DNA of 64,000 nucleotides from Timaviella sp038204505 (GCA_038204505.1 JBBRCV010000001.1:1-64000); one strand, 5' to 3'; positions 43,963 to 53,156 are shown, counted from the first letter of the stretch. Numbers and translations are program-made. The notes: generated from the letters alone by a model not told the origin.

Positions 43963-46900
43963 TTGTCTTGATTAACTCATCGGGTTCAATAGGCTTTGCT
44001 AGATGATATTGGAATCCGGCTTGCAGGGCTTGCTGCTGGTCAAGGTCTCCGGCATAGGCTGTGAGGGCGATCGCCACAACCTGTCCGCCTTGTTCGGGCG
44101 ATCGGGTTCTGACTTGCCGAATTAGCATATAGCCATCCATATCAGGCATACCAATATCTGTTAACAGTACATCTGGATTGTATCGTTCTAGTTCTTGCAA
44201 CGCTTCCGAGGCGGAAGATAATGCCAGCACTTCAGCTTGCTCTTGTTCTAAAACAAAAGCACTAAAGTTGCGTGAATCCACCTCATCATCCACAACTAAA
44301 ATTCGTAACCCTGCCAGAGATGAACCATCAGCGGTAAAGCCTAAAGATTGATTTTCATCCTTGCCCTTTTCTGAACTTGAATTAAGCAACGGCAGCCTGA
44401 CGATGAATGTTGCGCCTTGATCTTCACCCGGACTTTCGACCCGGACTGTGCCACCGTGCAATTCAACAATTTGCTTCACGATCGCCAGTCCTAATCCTAA
44501 GCCGCCAAACTTGCGAGTAGTAGCGCTATCGGCTTGACGGAAGTAGTCAAAGACATACGGCAAAAACTCTGGATCAATTCCCTTACCCGTATCGCTAACC
44601 GTCACTTGAGCCTGATTCTCAATTTGCTCTAACCTAATACTGACCTGTCCTCCTTGAGGCGTGAACTTGACCGCGTTAGACAGAAGATTCCAAACAACTT
44701 GTTGTAAACGACTCGGATCTCCTAAAACTTGCCCTACATCCGGCTCAATTATAGTTTGGATTTGAATAGCTTTGGCTTCCGCCGCTAACCGCACCGTTTC
44801 CATTGCCGCTTGAATAACAAAGTTCCAAGCCACTGGGCTAACCTTCAAGCTGAGTTTGCCTTGCAGAATCCGGGAAACATCCAACAGATCTTCAATCAGT
44901 TGAGTTTGGAGTTGGGCGTTGCGCTCGATCGTTTCTAAAGCACGATTGACAGTGGCTTCGTTGTATTTCCTAGTTCGTAAAAGCTTTGACCAGCCCAAAA
45001 TAGGATTCAATGGCGTGCGAAGCTCGTGGGATAGCACCGCCAAAAACTCATCTTTGACGCGGTTCGCATGAGAGAGTTGCTCGGTCTGTTGCCGCAACGA
45101 ATCGGTTAAATTGGCGCGATCGATCGCCACGGCGACCTGATCTGAAATAGCTTGCAGCAGAGCCGTTTCCTCTAGCGTAAATTCAGTTCGAGTAAAGCTG
45201 CCGAATGCCAGCGTCCCCAAAAGCCGCCCTTGAACAATTAAAGGTTGACTGGCATAAGCAGTAACTCCCAGCGATCGCAGAACTTCAGCATTGGGCAGCG
45301 TCGATTGTTGCACCTCATTCAACACAATTTGACGGTGTTGTTGAGCCACCCATCCACAAATTCCTTCTCCCATCTCAAGCTGCCGCAGCGGGTGTACCGC
45401 TTCTTCAGAAAGCCCGTTAAATAAAATCAATTGCAGCACTGGGCGCTGATTGTCTTGCTGTATAAAGTATTGAACATAGAATTGCAGATCCATTTGTACC
45501 GAGAGCTTGCTGAGCAGGCTATTCATCAACACCAATGGCTGCTCGGCAGTTAGTAAATCGTTGGCAGTTTCGTACAGCAGTTGCAGCCTTTCACCCGCCT
45601 GCTTTTCTTCTGTCATATCGCGCAGAATTTTCATGAACCCCTGAGTTTGCCCCGCTTCGTCTAGCAGTGGCATTGCTAGCCCATTTGCCCAGAAACGACT
45701 ACCGTCTTGGCGTAAGTGCCAACGCTCATCATTTGCTCCACCCTTCTGCAAGGCACTCTGCATCTCTTTTTTTTCTAGCTCTTCAGCAATGTCTTCAGGT
45801 GTGAAAAGAACCTGATAGTTTTGTCCCACAATTTCGGATTCAGGATATCCTAAAAGACGTTCTGCTCCTGCGTTCCAGTTAATCACTTCACCGTTCATAT
45901 CCATGGTGAAAATAGCATATTCTTTGGCGCTTTCTACCATTAGCCGGAACCGCGATTCACTGTCGCGCAGCGCTTCTTCTGCTTGCTGGCGATCGGTAAT
46001 ATCGGTGTTTGTGCCAAACCAACTGAGAATGCGTCCTGTCTCATCTCGAATTGGCAAAGCCCTCGACAAAAACCAGCGATAAACTCCATCTTTGCCCCGG
46101 AGTGGGAATGTATCTTCCCAGGGTTCACCGATTTCTAGGAAGTGGCGGAAACGCTCAGTAACGCGATCGACATGCTCCGGGTGATGCACCTGTTGCCAGC
46201 CCCAGCCCTGCATTTCCTCTAGAGTTGTCCCGGTGTAATCAAACCAGCGTTGGTTGTACCAATAAATCCAGCCGCTTGCATCGGTCATCCACACTAGCTG
46301 AGAGACATTATCTGCCAGGGTGCGGAATCGTTCCTCACTTTCCCGCTGAGCTTCTTCTATTTGTTTACGCTCATCTACGTCAATACAAGAGCCGATATAA
46401 CCCAAGAATTCACCCTCTGAGGTAAACCGAGGAACTGCTGCATCGATAATCCAACGGTACACGCCATCAAAGCGTCTAAAGCGATACTCCATCTGAAACG
46501 GTTGCCGAGCATCAAAGGCAGTCACGTAAGTGTCTAAGCAAGATTGAACATCATCAGGATGAACGCCTTCTGCCCACCCATTGCCCATTTCTTGATCGAG
46601 CGATCGCCCCGTAAAGTCTAGCCACGGTTGATTGAAGTAATAACAAAGTTTATCGGTTCCAGACATCCAGATCAGCACCGGAGCAGTATCTGCCATTTGT
46701 CGGAAGCGGGCTTCACTTTCGCGGAGGATGGCTTCAGCTTGTTTCCGTTCACTTAAGTCAAATACGAAGCCAGTTGCTGTATTCTCTCCCGATATTACAG
46801 AGCCAATTAGAACAGGTGCGCGTGAACCATCTTTACAAATATATTCCTGCTCGAAAGGAGGACAGACTCCCGTTGATCTAAGGTTTTGCACCGACTGTTC

Positions 46901-47512
46901 ACTCACCTGCTGATATTCTGGTGGAGTCATGTCGCGCCAGCGCAATCGCCCCGATCGCAACTCTTCCTGCGTGTAGCCCACCAGTTTAAGAAAGGCATTA
47001 TTAGCTTCTAGGACTGAGCCATTCAAGTCGAAAACAGCCATGCCAATAATATTGGACTCGGCTAAACTACCAAACCTGGCTTCACTTTGACGAAGCGCCT
47101 GAAGGGTTGCTTTAGTCTTTGTCTGGGCTGTTTGTCGCGATTGATTAAGCCAAATTATCAGTGCCGCTGCTATAACAAACGTAACCAGCCTCACGATAGC
47201 TGCTACATCTGTGACATCTGTGAAGCGATATGATTGATAGGGCTTAATAGATAAGTAATTGCTTGCTAAAACAGACAAAACGGTTGCTAGCAACCCTTGC
47301 CGCCACCCACCCCACCCAGCGCTCACCATGACCGCCAGAGGAAACAGTTGAAGTTGAAGTGGATTCGGGGAAAGCAGTGGACTCAGTATTAAACTGATCA
47401 CTAGCACTAAGGCAACAGACAGCAGAGTCACTCCGTAGGGCAACAGTTGATTAATAATCTTGCTTCTACCGCCCATAAAGCTAAGTCCAAATGCTTTCAC
47501 GCGATCGCTCAC
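43928..47512 (-). CDS. DUF4118-PAS4-GAF hybrid histidine kinase
   Basis: A 1194-residue membrane kinase. Four hydrophobic helices at about 20-125 match the KdpD-type DUF4118 anchor. Four PAS domains follow (about 145-260, 270-390, 395-515 and 525-645), each introduced by SExRF. A GAF domain (about 655-805) precedes HisKA (FLAVLSHELRTPLNPILGW), HATPase (NLLSNAVKF, DTGKGIDPE, GGLGLGLAI) and a receiver (ILVVDDEVDSRN, VLLTDIGMPDMDG). The second and third PAS resemble each other (WYNQRWFDYTG type) and may be flavin- or redox-linked; this is not decidable here. It overlaps the phytochrome gene and is preceded by the Xre gene, so it heads the light cassette. Confidence 0.94.
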   Translation of the reverse strand: MSDRVKAFGLSFMGGRSKIINQLLPYGVTLLSVALVLVISLILSPLLSPNPLQLQLFPLAVMVSAGWGGWRQGLLATVLSVLASNYLSIKPYQSYRFTDVTDVAAIVRLVTFVIAAALIIWLNQSRQTAQTKTKATLQALRQSEARFGSLAESNIIGMAVFDLNGSVLEANNAFLKLVGYTQEELRSGRLRWRDMTPPEYQQVSEQSVQNLRSTGVCPPFEQEYICKDGSRAPVLIGSVISGENTATGFVFDLSERKQAEAILRESEARFRQMADTAPVLIWMSGTDKLCYYFNQPWLDFTGRSLDQEMGNGWAEGVHPDDVQSCLDTYVTAFDARQPFQMEYRFRRFDGVYRWIIDAAVPRFTSEGEFLGYIGSCIDVDERKQIEEAQRESEERFRTLADNVSQLVWMTDASGWIYWYNQRWFDYTGTTLEEMQGWGWQQVHHPEHVDRVTERFRHFLEIGEPWEDTFPLRGKDGVYRWFLSRALPIRDETGRILSWFGTNTDITDRQQAEEALRDSESRFRLMVESAKEYAIFTMDMNGEVINWNAGAERLLGYPESEIVGQNYQVLFTPEDIAEELEKKEMQSALQKGGANDERWHLRQDGSRFWANGLAMPLLDEAGQTQGFMKILRDMTEEKQAGERLQLLYETANDLLTAEQPLVLMNSLLSKLSVQMDLQFYVQYFIQQDNQRPVLQLILFNGLSEEAVHPLRQLEMGEGICGWVAQQHRQIVLNEVQQSTLPNAEVLRSLGVTAYASQPLIVQGRLLGTLAFGSFTRTEFTLEETALLQAISDQVAVAIDRANLTDSLRQQTEQLSHANRVKDEFLAVLSHELRTPLNPILGWSKLLRTRKYNEATVNRALETIERNAQLQTQLIEDLLDVSRILQGKLSLKVSPVAWNFVIQAAMETVRLAAEAKAIQIQTIIEPDVGQVLGDPSRLQQVVWNLLSNAVKFTPQGGQVSIRLEQIENQAQVTVSDTGKGIDPEFLPYVFDYFRQADSATTRKFGGLGLGLAIVKQIVELHGGTVRVESPGEDQGATFIVRLPLLNSSSEKGKDENQSLGFTADGSSLAGLRILVVDDEVDSRNFSAFVLEQEQAEVLALSSASEALQELERYNPDVLLTDIGMPDMDGYMLIRQVRTRSPEQGGQVVAIALTAYAGDLDQQQALQAGFQYHLAKPIEPDELIKTIATLTRKTSNG

Positions 47513-47562
47513 TCTCTCCGCTCCTTTGATAAATCTTTTCGATTCGCCGCCCTTGTTATCAC

Positions 47563-47844
47563 TTACTTTGTTTCAGACATTGACTTTGTTTCAGGAAAAC
47601 ATTGAGCTAGCAGCAATTGACCGCGATCGCCAATCTGATGCAAGAGTCCCTCAATTTTCTCCATTGCCAAAGGTGAAGGGGTCGCTCGCCCATTTTCCCA
47701 GCGATTGAGGGTAGGAAAGGTGACACCCAACTTTGCTGCAAACTTTTCTTGGGTCAGTTCCATCTCTTGCCGCAGATGCCGAACCAGCGTACCAATTTCA
47801 GGTTGTTTCGCCCTCAGAGATTGTTGCGATATGTGCATAGTCAT
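47563..47844 (-). CDS. Xre-family helix-turn-helix regulator
   Basis: A 93-residue DNA-binding protein. The HTH (about 15-70) reads LVRHLRQEMELTQEKFAAKL and GVTFPTLNRWENGRATPSP, typical of the Xre/Cro family with RWENG. No ligand domain is present. It lies 50 bases upstream of the large kinase, on the same strand, and is probably the first gene of the cassette B run. A 15-bp inverted repeat at 47877-47929, just upstream, is a candidate operator. GTG (47847) and ATG (47838) are alternative starts. An 18-base-period duplication covers the 3' end and stop. Confidence 0.85.
   Translation of the reverse strand: MTMHISQQSLRAKQPEIGTLVRHLRQEMELTQEKFAAKLGVTFPTLNRWENGRATPSPLAMEKIEGLLHQIGDRGQLLLAQCFPETKSMSETK
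47565..47594. repeat. Tandem duplication at the Xre gene 3' end
   Basis: ACTTTGTTTCAG occurs at 47565-47576 and again at 47583-47594 (18-base period). It encodes ETKSMSETK and overlaps the stop codon region. Confidence 0.75.
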
Positions 47845-47876
47845 CACAGGTTATAAGACACTTTATATAAGGAACT

Positions 47877-47929
47877 ATATCAGTCTCAAGGGTGACTATC
47901 TATGTGTCTATCTACCTTAAGACTGATAT
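47877..47929. promoter_or_regulatory. 15-bp inverted repeat upstream of the Xre gene
   Basis: ATATCAGTCTCAAGG and CCTTAAGACTGATAT are inverted with one mismatch, around a 23-base spacer. The left arm is about 30 bases from the Xre start and next to an AT-rich TATATAAAG element on the minus strand. It could be an Xre operator, or a hairpin ending the metallophosphoesterase transcript. Confidence 0.55.
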
Positions 47930-47962
47930 TAGGCTTTAACCTCGCGCCAAAATCTCCTTACA

Positions 47963-48063
47963 GGAGGAATAAGGATATTAGATGACGAGATTCGAGTGTT
48001 GTTTGAACAATATCGAGATACGCTTCAAGTCGATCGCCAGTTCTGGCGCGATCGTTATTGCAA
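47963..48063 (+). pseudogene. Possible start-less gene remnant
   Basis: A strong Shine-Dalgarno (AGGAGGA, 47963) is followed at proper spacing by ATA, not ATG. An open frame then reads LDDEIRVLFEQYRDTLQVD and RQFWRDRYCNY before running into the convergent gene. The peptide has good amphipathic helix character. It may be the 5' stub of a lost gene. Confidence 0.25.
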
Positions 48064-49701
48064 TTATTCAATTATAAAGGGCTTAATATTAATCTCTTGC
48101 CACCGATGCTGATGCCACTCCGCTACAAGCGGCTGAACCACAAACTTAGGTGGATTGCCTGCTTTAACATCAATGCGAACAGAAGAATAAGGTCGCCGTT
48201 TTTGGGTGCCATAACCACTGCGACCAATAAATAGTTGAGAATTTGCGACGGGGCGATCGCCTCTGTTCTGTGCATCTATCCCAGACGGTTGAGTATCCCT
48301 GGCTCTATCACTAAAAGGCTCTCTCAACTCCGTTCCTTCAAGTCGCTGGCGGCGCAAACTATAGCCACTGCCGCCGCAAATAATCCAATTAATGTTTGAA
48401 TCAGCATGTCCTGTGTCCAACGTTTTCAAGTGCTCAAAACAGTGAGCATGACCCGTTAAAACAAGGTTTACCAAAGGACGACCTTGAGCTAAATCACCGA
48501 TCTCCTTAGCAACTTCATCTAGCACATCCCGTAGGCGATGACGAACTGCCAACGTTTGTGATTGTTGCCACTTAGTCGCTTCGGTGACATAGGGAGGATG
48601 GTGAAAATAAAGAATTCTGCCACGCACATCGGCTGTCTGCCAAGAAGTAATAAGCCGTTGTTTAAGCCAGTCTAATTGCTCCCAATCAACCGTTACATTT
48701 TCATTAGAAGCAAGCTGCTTAACAATGTCTACTTGAACTTCTTCAATCTGCGAGAGCTTAACCCGTAAGTCATCCAATTGATCCGATTCCTCGGGGTTGC
48801 TAGGGTTAAGAGCAGCCATTCGCTCTAATATCTGAAGCTTTTCTGTTTTGAGGAACTCACAGCGTTCTTCTAATTGTTGACGGTAGGCTTTTCCTTCTGG
48901 AGTCGTTGGTAATGGAGAAGGTGCATTAAACGTGTTGGAATCAAGTGCAAAAAAATCAATACTCCCGTAGCGAAAGGTATAGTATCGATTGGGCAACCGG
49001 GTAAAATGACCAGGTTGATAGCGGAGACAACGCCCGCTATCTGTAGTGGCAGTATAGTGTTGATCCAAGTGATGAACTAGTTTTTCTGGAGACAACGTTT
49101 TGAGATAATCCAAGAAGGCACGGGCATAAGCATCACCTTGTTTTGAACCCTGCCGCCCGACATCGAATTCTAGTCTAGAGCGAAGCAAAAACCGAACTGG
49201 CGTTGTGGCAAGTGAGAGCAGACCAGAAAAAAGGGGCAAATCATAATAGTCATGATTGCCCAATACTGGCAAAATTGGCAATGAGAAAGTCATTTGATCA
49301 TACGAGATCTTTTTAGGGCGATCGCCTCCTACTAAAAACTCTCGATAAGGCTCTATAAAGTTGTCGCTGTAGTATTCGCTTGAGCCTACTAGATAGATGA
49401 CATCGCCTGTGTGAAGCATAAACCGACAGGCTTGATGGTGAGGCAGCATTAACTCTGCAATTTTGCGTTGGGGATGATGATCACGATGTGCCCCTGAACC
49501 GCTATCACCCACCACCAAGAACGAAAACTCAGAACCCGCTGCCTGACCGTCGTCAAGCACTAGAGAAGTTTGATCAATTTCGCGTTCAACAACGACTGGA
49601 TCATTCCACCGCACTCGTTGTTCCATTTTATAAACTTTATCTGCGATCGCTGGATCAGAAACCAGTTTAAAATCGAAGGAACGTCCAATCCTCAGTTTCA
49701 T
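48064..49701 (-). CDS. Calcineurin-like metallophosphoesterase
   Basis: A 545-residue predicted phosphoesterase with a two-metal site. The motifs are in order: VVGDSGSG (metal 1), HTGDVIY, LGNHDYYD, YFHHPPY and LTGHAHCFEH. A coiled insertion (about 265-325) lies between the GNHD and HHPP motifs. There is no signal peptide, so it is probably cytoplasmic. Substrate unknown; the family includes purple acid phosphatase-like and nucleotide phosphoesterases. It is a single gene with 103 bases to the next gene upstream. Confidence 0.9.
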   Translation of the reverse strand: MKLRIGRSFDFKLVSDPAIADKVYKMEQRVRWNDPVVVEREIDQTSLVLDDGQAAGSEFSFLVVGDSGSGAHRDHHPQRKIAELMLPHHQACRFMLHTGDVIYLVGSSEYYSDNFIEPYREFLVGGDRPKKISYDQMTFSLPILPVLGNHDYYDLPLFSGLLSLATTPVRFLLRSRLEFDVGRQGSKQGDAYARAFLDYLKTLSPEKLVHHLDQHYTATTDSGRCLRYQPGHFTRLPNRYYTFRYGSIDFFALDSNTFNAPSPLPTTPEGKAYRQQLEERCEFLKTEKLQILERMAALNPSNPEESDQLDDLRVKLSQIEEVQVDIVKQLASNENVTVDWEQLDWLKQRLITSWQTADVRGRILYFHHPPYVTEATKWQQSQTLAVRHRLRDVLDEVAKEIGDLAQGRPLVNLVLTGHAHCFEHLKTLDTGHADSNINWIICGGSGYSLRRQRLEGTELREPFSDRARDTQPSGIDAQNRGDRPVANSQLFIGRSGYGTQKRRPYSSVRIDVKAGNPPKFVVQPLVAEWHQHRWQEINIKPFIIE

Positions 49702-49804
49702 TATTGTTTATTTGGGGGTTAGAGCATTCCAGTGGGCAGATAAGCAACGTATCAAACTAGTTTGACCCTTTACAGTAACAACGATAACTTAATGAGTTAC
49801 CAAG

Positions 49805-50197
49805 CTAACACCAAACCTGATTGCCATTTTCGTCCATTCTCGCCTGCCGAATCATGTCTGAAATAGCATCCGCATCCTTAACGTGATGCAGCGCCTTCTG
49901 GGTGCCATCAGGCATGTTAAATACAATGTAAGAAGGGACAACGATGTATTCTCCAGTGATATCTGGCGCATGAACCGCTACCTGCTGTGCCTTCTCTTGC
50001 AGTGTCTTAGACTCATCAATGCGATCGCCTGGATTAATAGTAGGCTGTTGTCCTCCAGAAAACGCTTCTTCATGCTCTTTCTTCTGTTGAGGATCAACCT
50101 CGCCCTGTTTCATGGGTTGACGCGTGACGCGATCGCCACCTCCCATGCTTTTGTTTTCTTCCTCGTATCCGTTTGGAGAGAACGATTCCTTACCCAT
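49805..50197 (-). CDS. Uncharacterised small hydrophilic protein
   Basis: A 130-residue protein. The first 60 residues are polar and probably disordered (GYEEENKSMGGGDRVTRQP). The second half is a compact domain (GEYIVVPSYIVFNMPDGTQKA, HHVKDADAISDMIRQAR) ending in Trp-Cys. The ATG at 50197 has a good GGAGGT site. The frame extends to 50281, but this adds only a tandem-repeat-encoded peptide. No family recognised. Confidence 0.65.
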   Translation of the reverse strand: MGKESFSPNGYEEENKSMGGGDRVTRQPMKQGEVDPQQKKEHEEAFSGGQQPTINPGDRIDESKTLQEKAQQVAVHAPDITGEYIVVPSYIVFNMPDGTQKALHHVKDADAISDMIRQARMDENGNQVWC

Positions 50198-50235
50198 AAA
50201 ACCTCCGAGAATTGCAACATTGAATTGTTCTACAG

Positions 50236-50265
50236 TGCCGATGAATTCAGTGCCGATGAATTCAG
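50236..50265. repeat. 15-bp tandem repeat x2
   Basis: Two exact copies of TGCCGATGAATTCAG, upstream of the gene at 49805-50197. Confidence 0.8.
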
Positions 50266-50338
50266 CAGCACGTTTATTCAAATCCTGTCAATAATTTAGA
50301 CAGGAATTATTTTTTCTACCTCCTTCAAAGGAAGTACT

Positions 50339-50379
50339 TTTTAATGTCTAATTTTTAATGTCTAATTTTTAATGCCTAA
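50339..50379. repeat. 14-bp AT-rich tandem repeat x3
   Basis: Three copies of TTTTTAATGTCTAA, the first one base short and the last with T to C. Located between divergent genes. Confidence 0.8.
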
Positions 50380-50635
50380 AATGCTTGAGCTGTTACTCTT
50401 TTGAGGATTTTCTACTCAGCTATTTTGCTCTTTAGTCCTACAAAATAAACATCCTCTCTCTTTAGGAAGATGCTCTACCAGTCTAAAGGCGCAAATATAC
50501 ACCAGTCCTACAGCTCAGGACTTTTGAAGATATGTTGACGAAGGAAATTTACGCTTTTCAAGTGTTATCGTTTTAATCAGAAAAGCACTGTCAACGTATC
50601 CTTCAGAATTTTGTAACGTAAAGGGTCGTGTTCTA

Positions 50636-51046
50636 ATGATGAAAAACAGAAAAGAAATCCTTCGAGTATTTCTCTCCATTTCACTAATAATTGTGGGCGC
50701 AACTCATTTTATCAAACCCGAACAATTTGTGAGGATTGTCCCGCCTCAATTGCCTTACCCGTTCGAGCTAGTCTACATTAGTGGTTTTTTTGAAATTTTG
50801 GGAGGAATAGGCTTATTGATTCCTTCAGTCAGTGTAGCTGCTGCTTGGGGAATAGTTGCCTTATTTATTGCTGTATTTCCCGCCAACATTAATCAAGCAA
50901 TCAACAGTATTTCTATTGAGGGAATTCCTCATCATCCCTGGCTTTATTGGTTTCGATTGCCTTTCCAAGCTGTTCTAATTGCTTGGGCTTGGTGGTACAC
51001 CAAACCATCTCCTAGTTCCGCCCACTTTAAGGGAGTTAGGGAATAA
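50636..51046 (+). CDS. DoxX-family membrane protein
   Basis: A 136-residue protein with four hydrophobic helices (about 10-28, 44-63, 66-83 and 102-121). The DoxX pattern is FLSISLIIVGATHFIKPE, GFFEILGGIGLLIP and PANINQAI. Some relatives take part in thiol or redox stress complexes; many are uncharacterised. Single gene, convergent with the GNAT gene. Confidence 0.82.
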   Translation: MMKNRKEILRVFLSISLIIVGATHFIKPEQFVRIVPPQLPYPFELVYISGFFEILGGIGLLIPSVSVAAAWGIVALFIAVFPANINQAINSISIEGIPHHPWLYWFRLPFQAVLIAWAWWYTKPSPSSAHFKGVRE

Positions 51047-51131
51047 CTTGAAACGATTCAGTGATTTAGTTGGCGGTAGTCGTGGAAAGCAGACGTGAAC
51101 TAGGGAACAATGATCTTTTGCCAGAAGAAAG

Positions 51132-51836
51132 CTAGAAGCTGCAAACTTTGGGCAGTGCCCGCAGAATGCGAGAGCCTGATTGAGCGATCGCATCAGGTAT
51201 TGGTTGAGGAATGGCGATCGCCTGGGTAATGTCTCGCCCAAGCAGGCGTTTTGAGAGCGGCACGAGGCACTGAGTTTGGCGAAATGCATCAACCGTCAGC
51301 CCATAGTCTTGTAAATCAACAAAGCAGTTGGCGATCGGGTCAAAAATATGGTCTTTTCGCTTTCCTTCTGGGCAAAAACCCAGACCTTCTAATCGGCGCG
51401 GGTTGTAGCCGTAGGTGCTAGCACAGAGCTTGTGGAGCCTGTAGCTGTTAAATGTCAGATCAAACATCATCAGGGTTGTTTCTACCCCGTGCCCCATAGA
51501 GCGATGAGTTGAGTCAAACAAGCCAATCAGATACTCTGCGCGTCGGTGCAGGGGAGAGTAGTCTGCTAGTGCTGCCACACCGATCGCCCCGTGCTTTTTG
51601 TGGACGATCAGCAGTTCCAGATACTTCTCGCGATCGGGCGGAATATGCTGGCGCTGCACCAGATTTTGATGCACCTCCGCTTGACTTACAGGCGTGTCGT
51701 TGAGCCGAAACAACCGCATAAACTCGCGCTGGCTGAAGCCTTTGTCAAACAGCACCGCTGCATCGTTGGGAACCGTGCGCCGTAGATAAAGCGATCGACT
51801 CTGACACAGCATGGGAATGGCGATCGAGCCGCTCAT
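51132..51836 (-). CDS. GNAT-family N-acetyltransferase
   Basis: A 234-residue protein with a RimJ/RimL-like acetyltransferase domain (about 10-165): LYLRRTVPNDAAVLF, a strand LIVHKKHGAIGVAAL, the acetyl-CoA region LFDSTHRSMGHGVETTLMMF, and LHKLCASTYGYNPRRLEGLGF. The C-terminal 60 residues are variable. The ATG at 51836 overlaps the sulfotransferase stop as ATGA, so I prefer it to the upstream 51875. The tight coupling to a sulfotransferase suggests joint modification of one metabolite or surface molecule, but the substrate is unknown. Confidence 0.82.
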   Translation of the reverse strand: MSGSIAIPMLCQSRSLYLRRTVPNDAAVLFDKGFSQREFMRLFRLNDTPVSQAEVHQNLVQRQHIPPDREKYLELLIVHKKHGAIGVAALADYSPLHRRAEYLIGLFDSTHRSMGHGVETTLMMFDLTFNSYRLHKLCASTYGYNPRRLEGLGFCPEGKRKDHIFDPIANCFVDLQDYGLTVDAFRQTQCLVPLSKRLLGRDITQAIAIPQPIPDAIAQSGSRILRALPKVCSF

Positions 51837-52663
51837 ACTGCCTCCATACCGGGATAAAAGGTTTGATAAAACCAATCAAACTGCTGCTGAGTCTGGCTCT
51901 GAATCCGGGCTGGAATCAGGTGAAGCGAGGGCGGCTGAATCTGTGCATGAGTGCTGTGGAGATATTTGCAGCGATAATGGCTGTCACTTTCATGGGGTTT
52001 GACGGTGAGGTTTTGTGGATCAAACACAGCCGGGGAAATTCCTAACCAGTCATAAATGCCCTGCATCACGACCAGCGGCTCACTGACCAACTGCTCAAAC
52101 ACGACGTAATACAATTGCTGCTGAAGCTGACTGTCTAAATCTTGGAGAGCGGCGATCGATCGTAGGGGCGCACCGATGATTCCCTCTGGAGCTAATAGTT
52201 TTCCAGCGCGATCGCCACGAGAGAGATTGGCTAAATGATCAGGAAAATCTAGCAACAGTGTTTTCTGATGCTGGGCTTCGACCGAGCCATAAACCTGCCC
52301 CAGTTCGCGCACACAAACCAGCATCCGAAAGTTTGGATCGAGGTGGCTAACTGTTTCGATATGCTGGAGCCAGCCGCGATTCTTATCGACAAACCAGGGC
52401 TGGTCGGTTCCTGCACACCAGCCATTGACAAAGCCCCGAAAGGCATTGAGCAAGCGTTGGTAGGTTAACTCAAAATCAACATCGAGCTGGGAAAGCAAAA
52501 AGTCGCTGTCGCTGAGGTGATGGCGCAACCCCATCAGAGTATGGCAGAGCGGCGAACTATGTCCGTTCGCGTAAATGTCGGCGTGATGTCCTAGTAACTG
52601 GCACAACAGGGTTGAACCCGATCGCGGTAAGCCTGTGAGGTAAATTAACTGTTTGTTGAGCAT
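51833..52663 (-). CDS. Sulfotransferase
   Basis: A 276-residue PAPS-dependent sulfotransferase. The 5'-phosphosulfate loop is at the N-terminus (YLTGLPRSGSTLLCQLLG). The 3'-phosphate-binding segment is around LVCVRELGQVYGS. YVVFEQLVSEPLVVMQGIYDWLGI is a common C-terminal motif. There is no membrane anchor. The acceptor is unknown. The stop overlaps the start of the GNAT gene. Confidence 0.87.
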   Translation of the reverse strand: MLNKQLIYLTGLPRSGSTLLCQLLGHHADIYANGHSSPLCHTLMGLRHHLSDSDFLLSQLDVDFELTYQRLLNAFRGFVNGWCAGTDQPWFVDKNRGWLQHIETVSHLDPNFRMLVCVRELGQVYGSVEAQHQKTLLLDFPDHLANLSRGDRAGKLLAPEGIIGAPLRSIAALQDLDSQLQQQLYYVVFEQLVSEPLVVMQGIYDWLGISPAVFDPQNLTVKPHESDSHYRCKYLHSTHAQIQPPSLHLIPARIQSQTQQQFDWFYQTFYPGMEAV

Positions 52664-53156
52664 GAATAGGTAGGGTAGAGGGGAATTCTAGATCTGGGCA
52701 GCAAAAAACCGTGCCATCCGCACTAAGGCAATGCAGGATGACAAATCGGTCAGCCGTGACCAGAGGATGAAAGCATCAAGTTAGTTAAAGTAGACCGAAG
52801 CTTACTCGTAAAAATGCGAGAGCAACTTTTCTATAAGTAAATTTCGATACTATTTTTCTACTGTAAATAGCTTGCCCAAGCGCAGCAGTGAAGTTACAGC
52901 AACGGTAAAAATTCTGGCGTTGCTGAATCGAGATATGAACGGCTGAAATTCACCTCATCCTCACTCTCTCCCCAATGGAGAGGGATCAGGAATTCTTGCT
53001 CCCCTTCTCCATTAGGGAGAAGGGCTGGGGATGAGGGCAAATCATATCTTGAGTCGGTTTAATCTCTTCCTTTAGGAAGTATCTGCTTTGAAAGTTTTTG
53101 CATAAGCTTTTAATGTCAATTGGCGTATGACGCTCTTCTGAAACAAGGTAAAAGTC
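52664..53156. other. Intergenic region with a long imperfect palindrome
   Basis: 493 bases with no gene until the small membrane protein. It contains the inverted structure at 52953-53036. Confidence 0.45.
52953..53036. repeat. Imperfect palindrome of CTCTCC/GGAGAG type
   Basis: Outer arms CCTCATCC and GGATGAGG, with nested CTCTCCCCAATGGAGAG and CTTCTCCATTAGGGAGAAG hairpins. Pyrimidine/purine palindromes of this style are common between cyanobacterial genes. A related sequence lies at about 985-1010. Confidence 0.6.

Larger units (their letters stand above)
50198..50635. other. Divergent intergenic region with two tandem repeats
   Basis: 438 bases between the small hydrophilic protein gene and the DoxX-like gene. 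It contains TGCCGATGAATTCAG twice (50236-50265) and an AT-rich 14-base repeat three times (50339-50379). No gene is seen. Confidence 0.5.
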
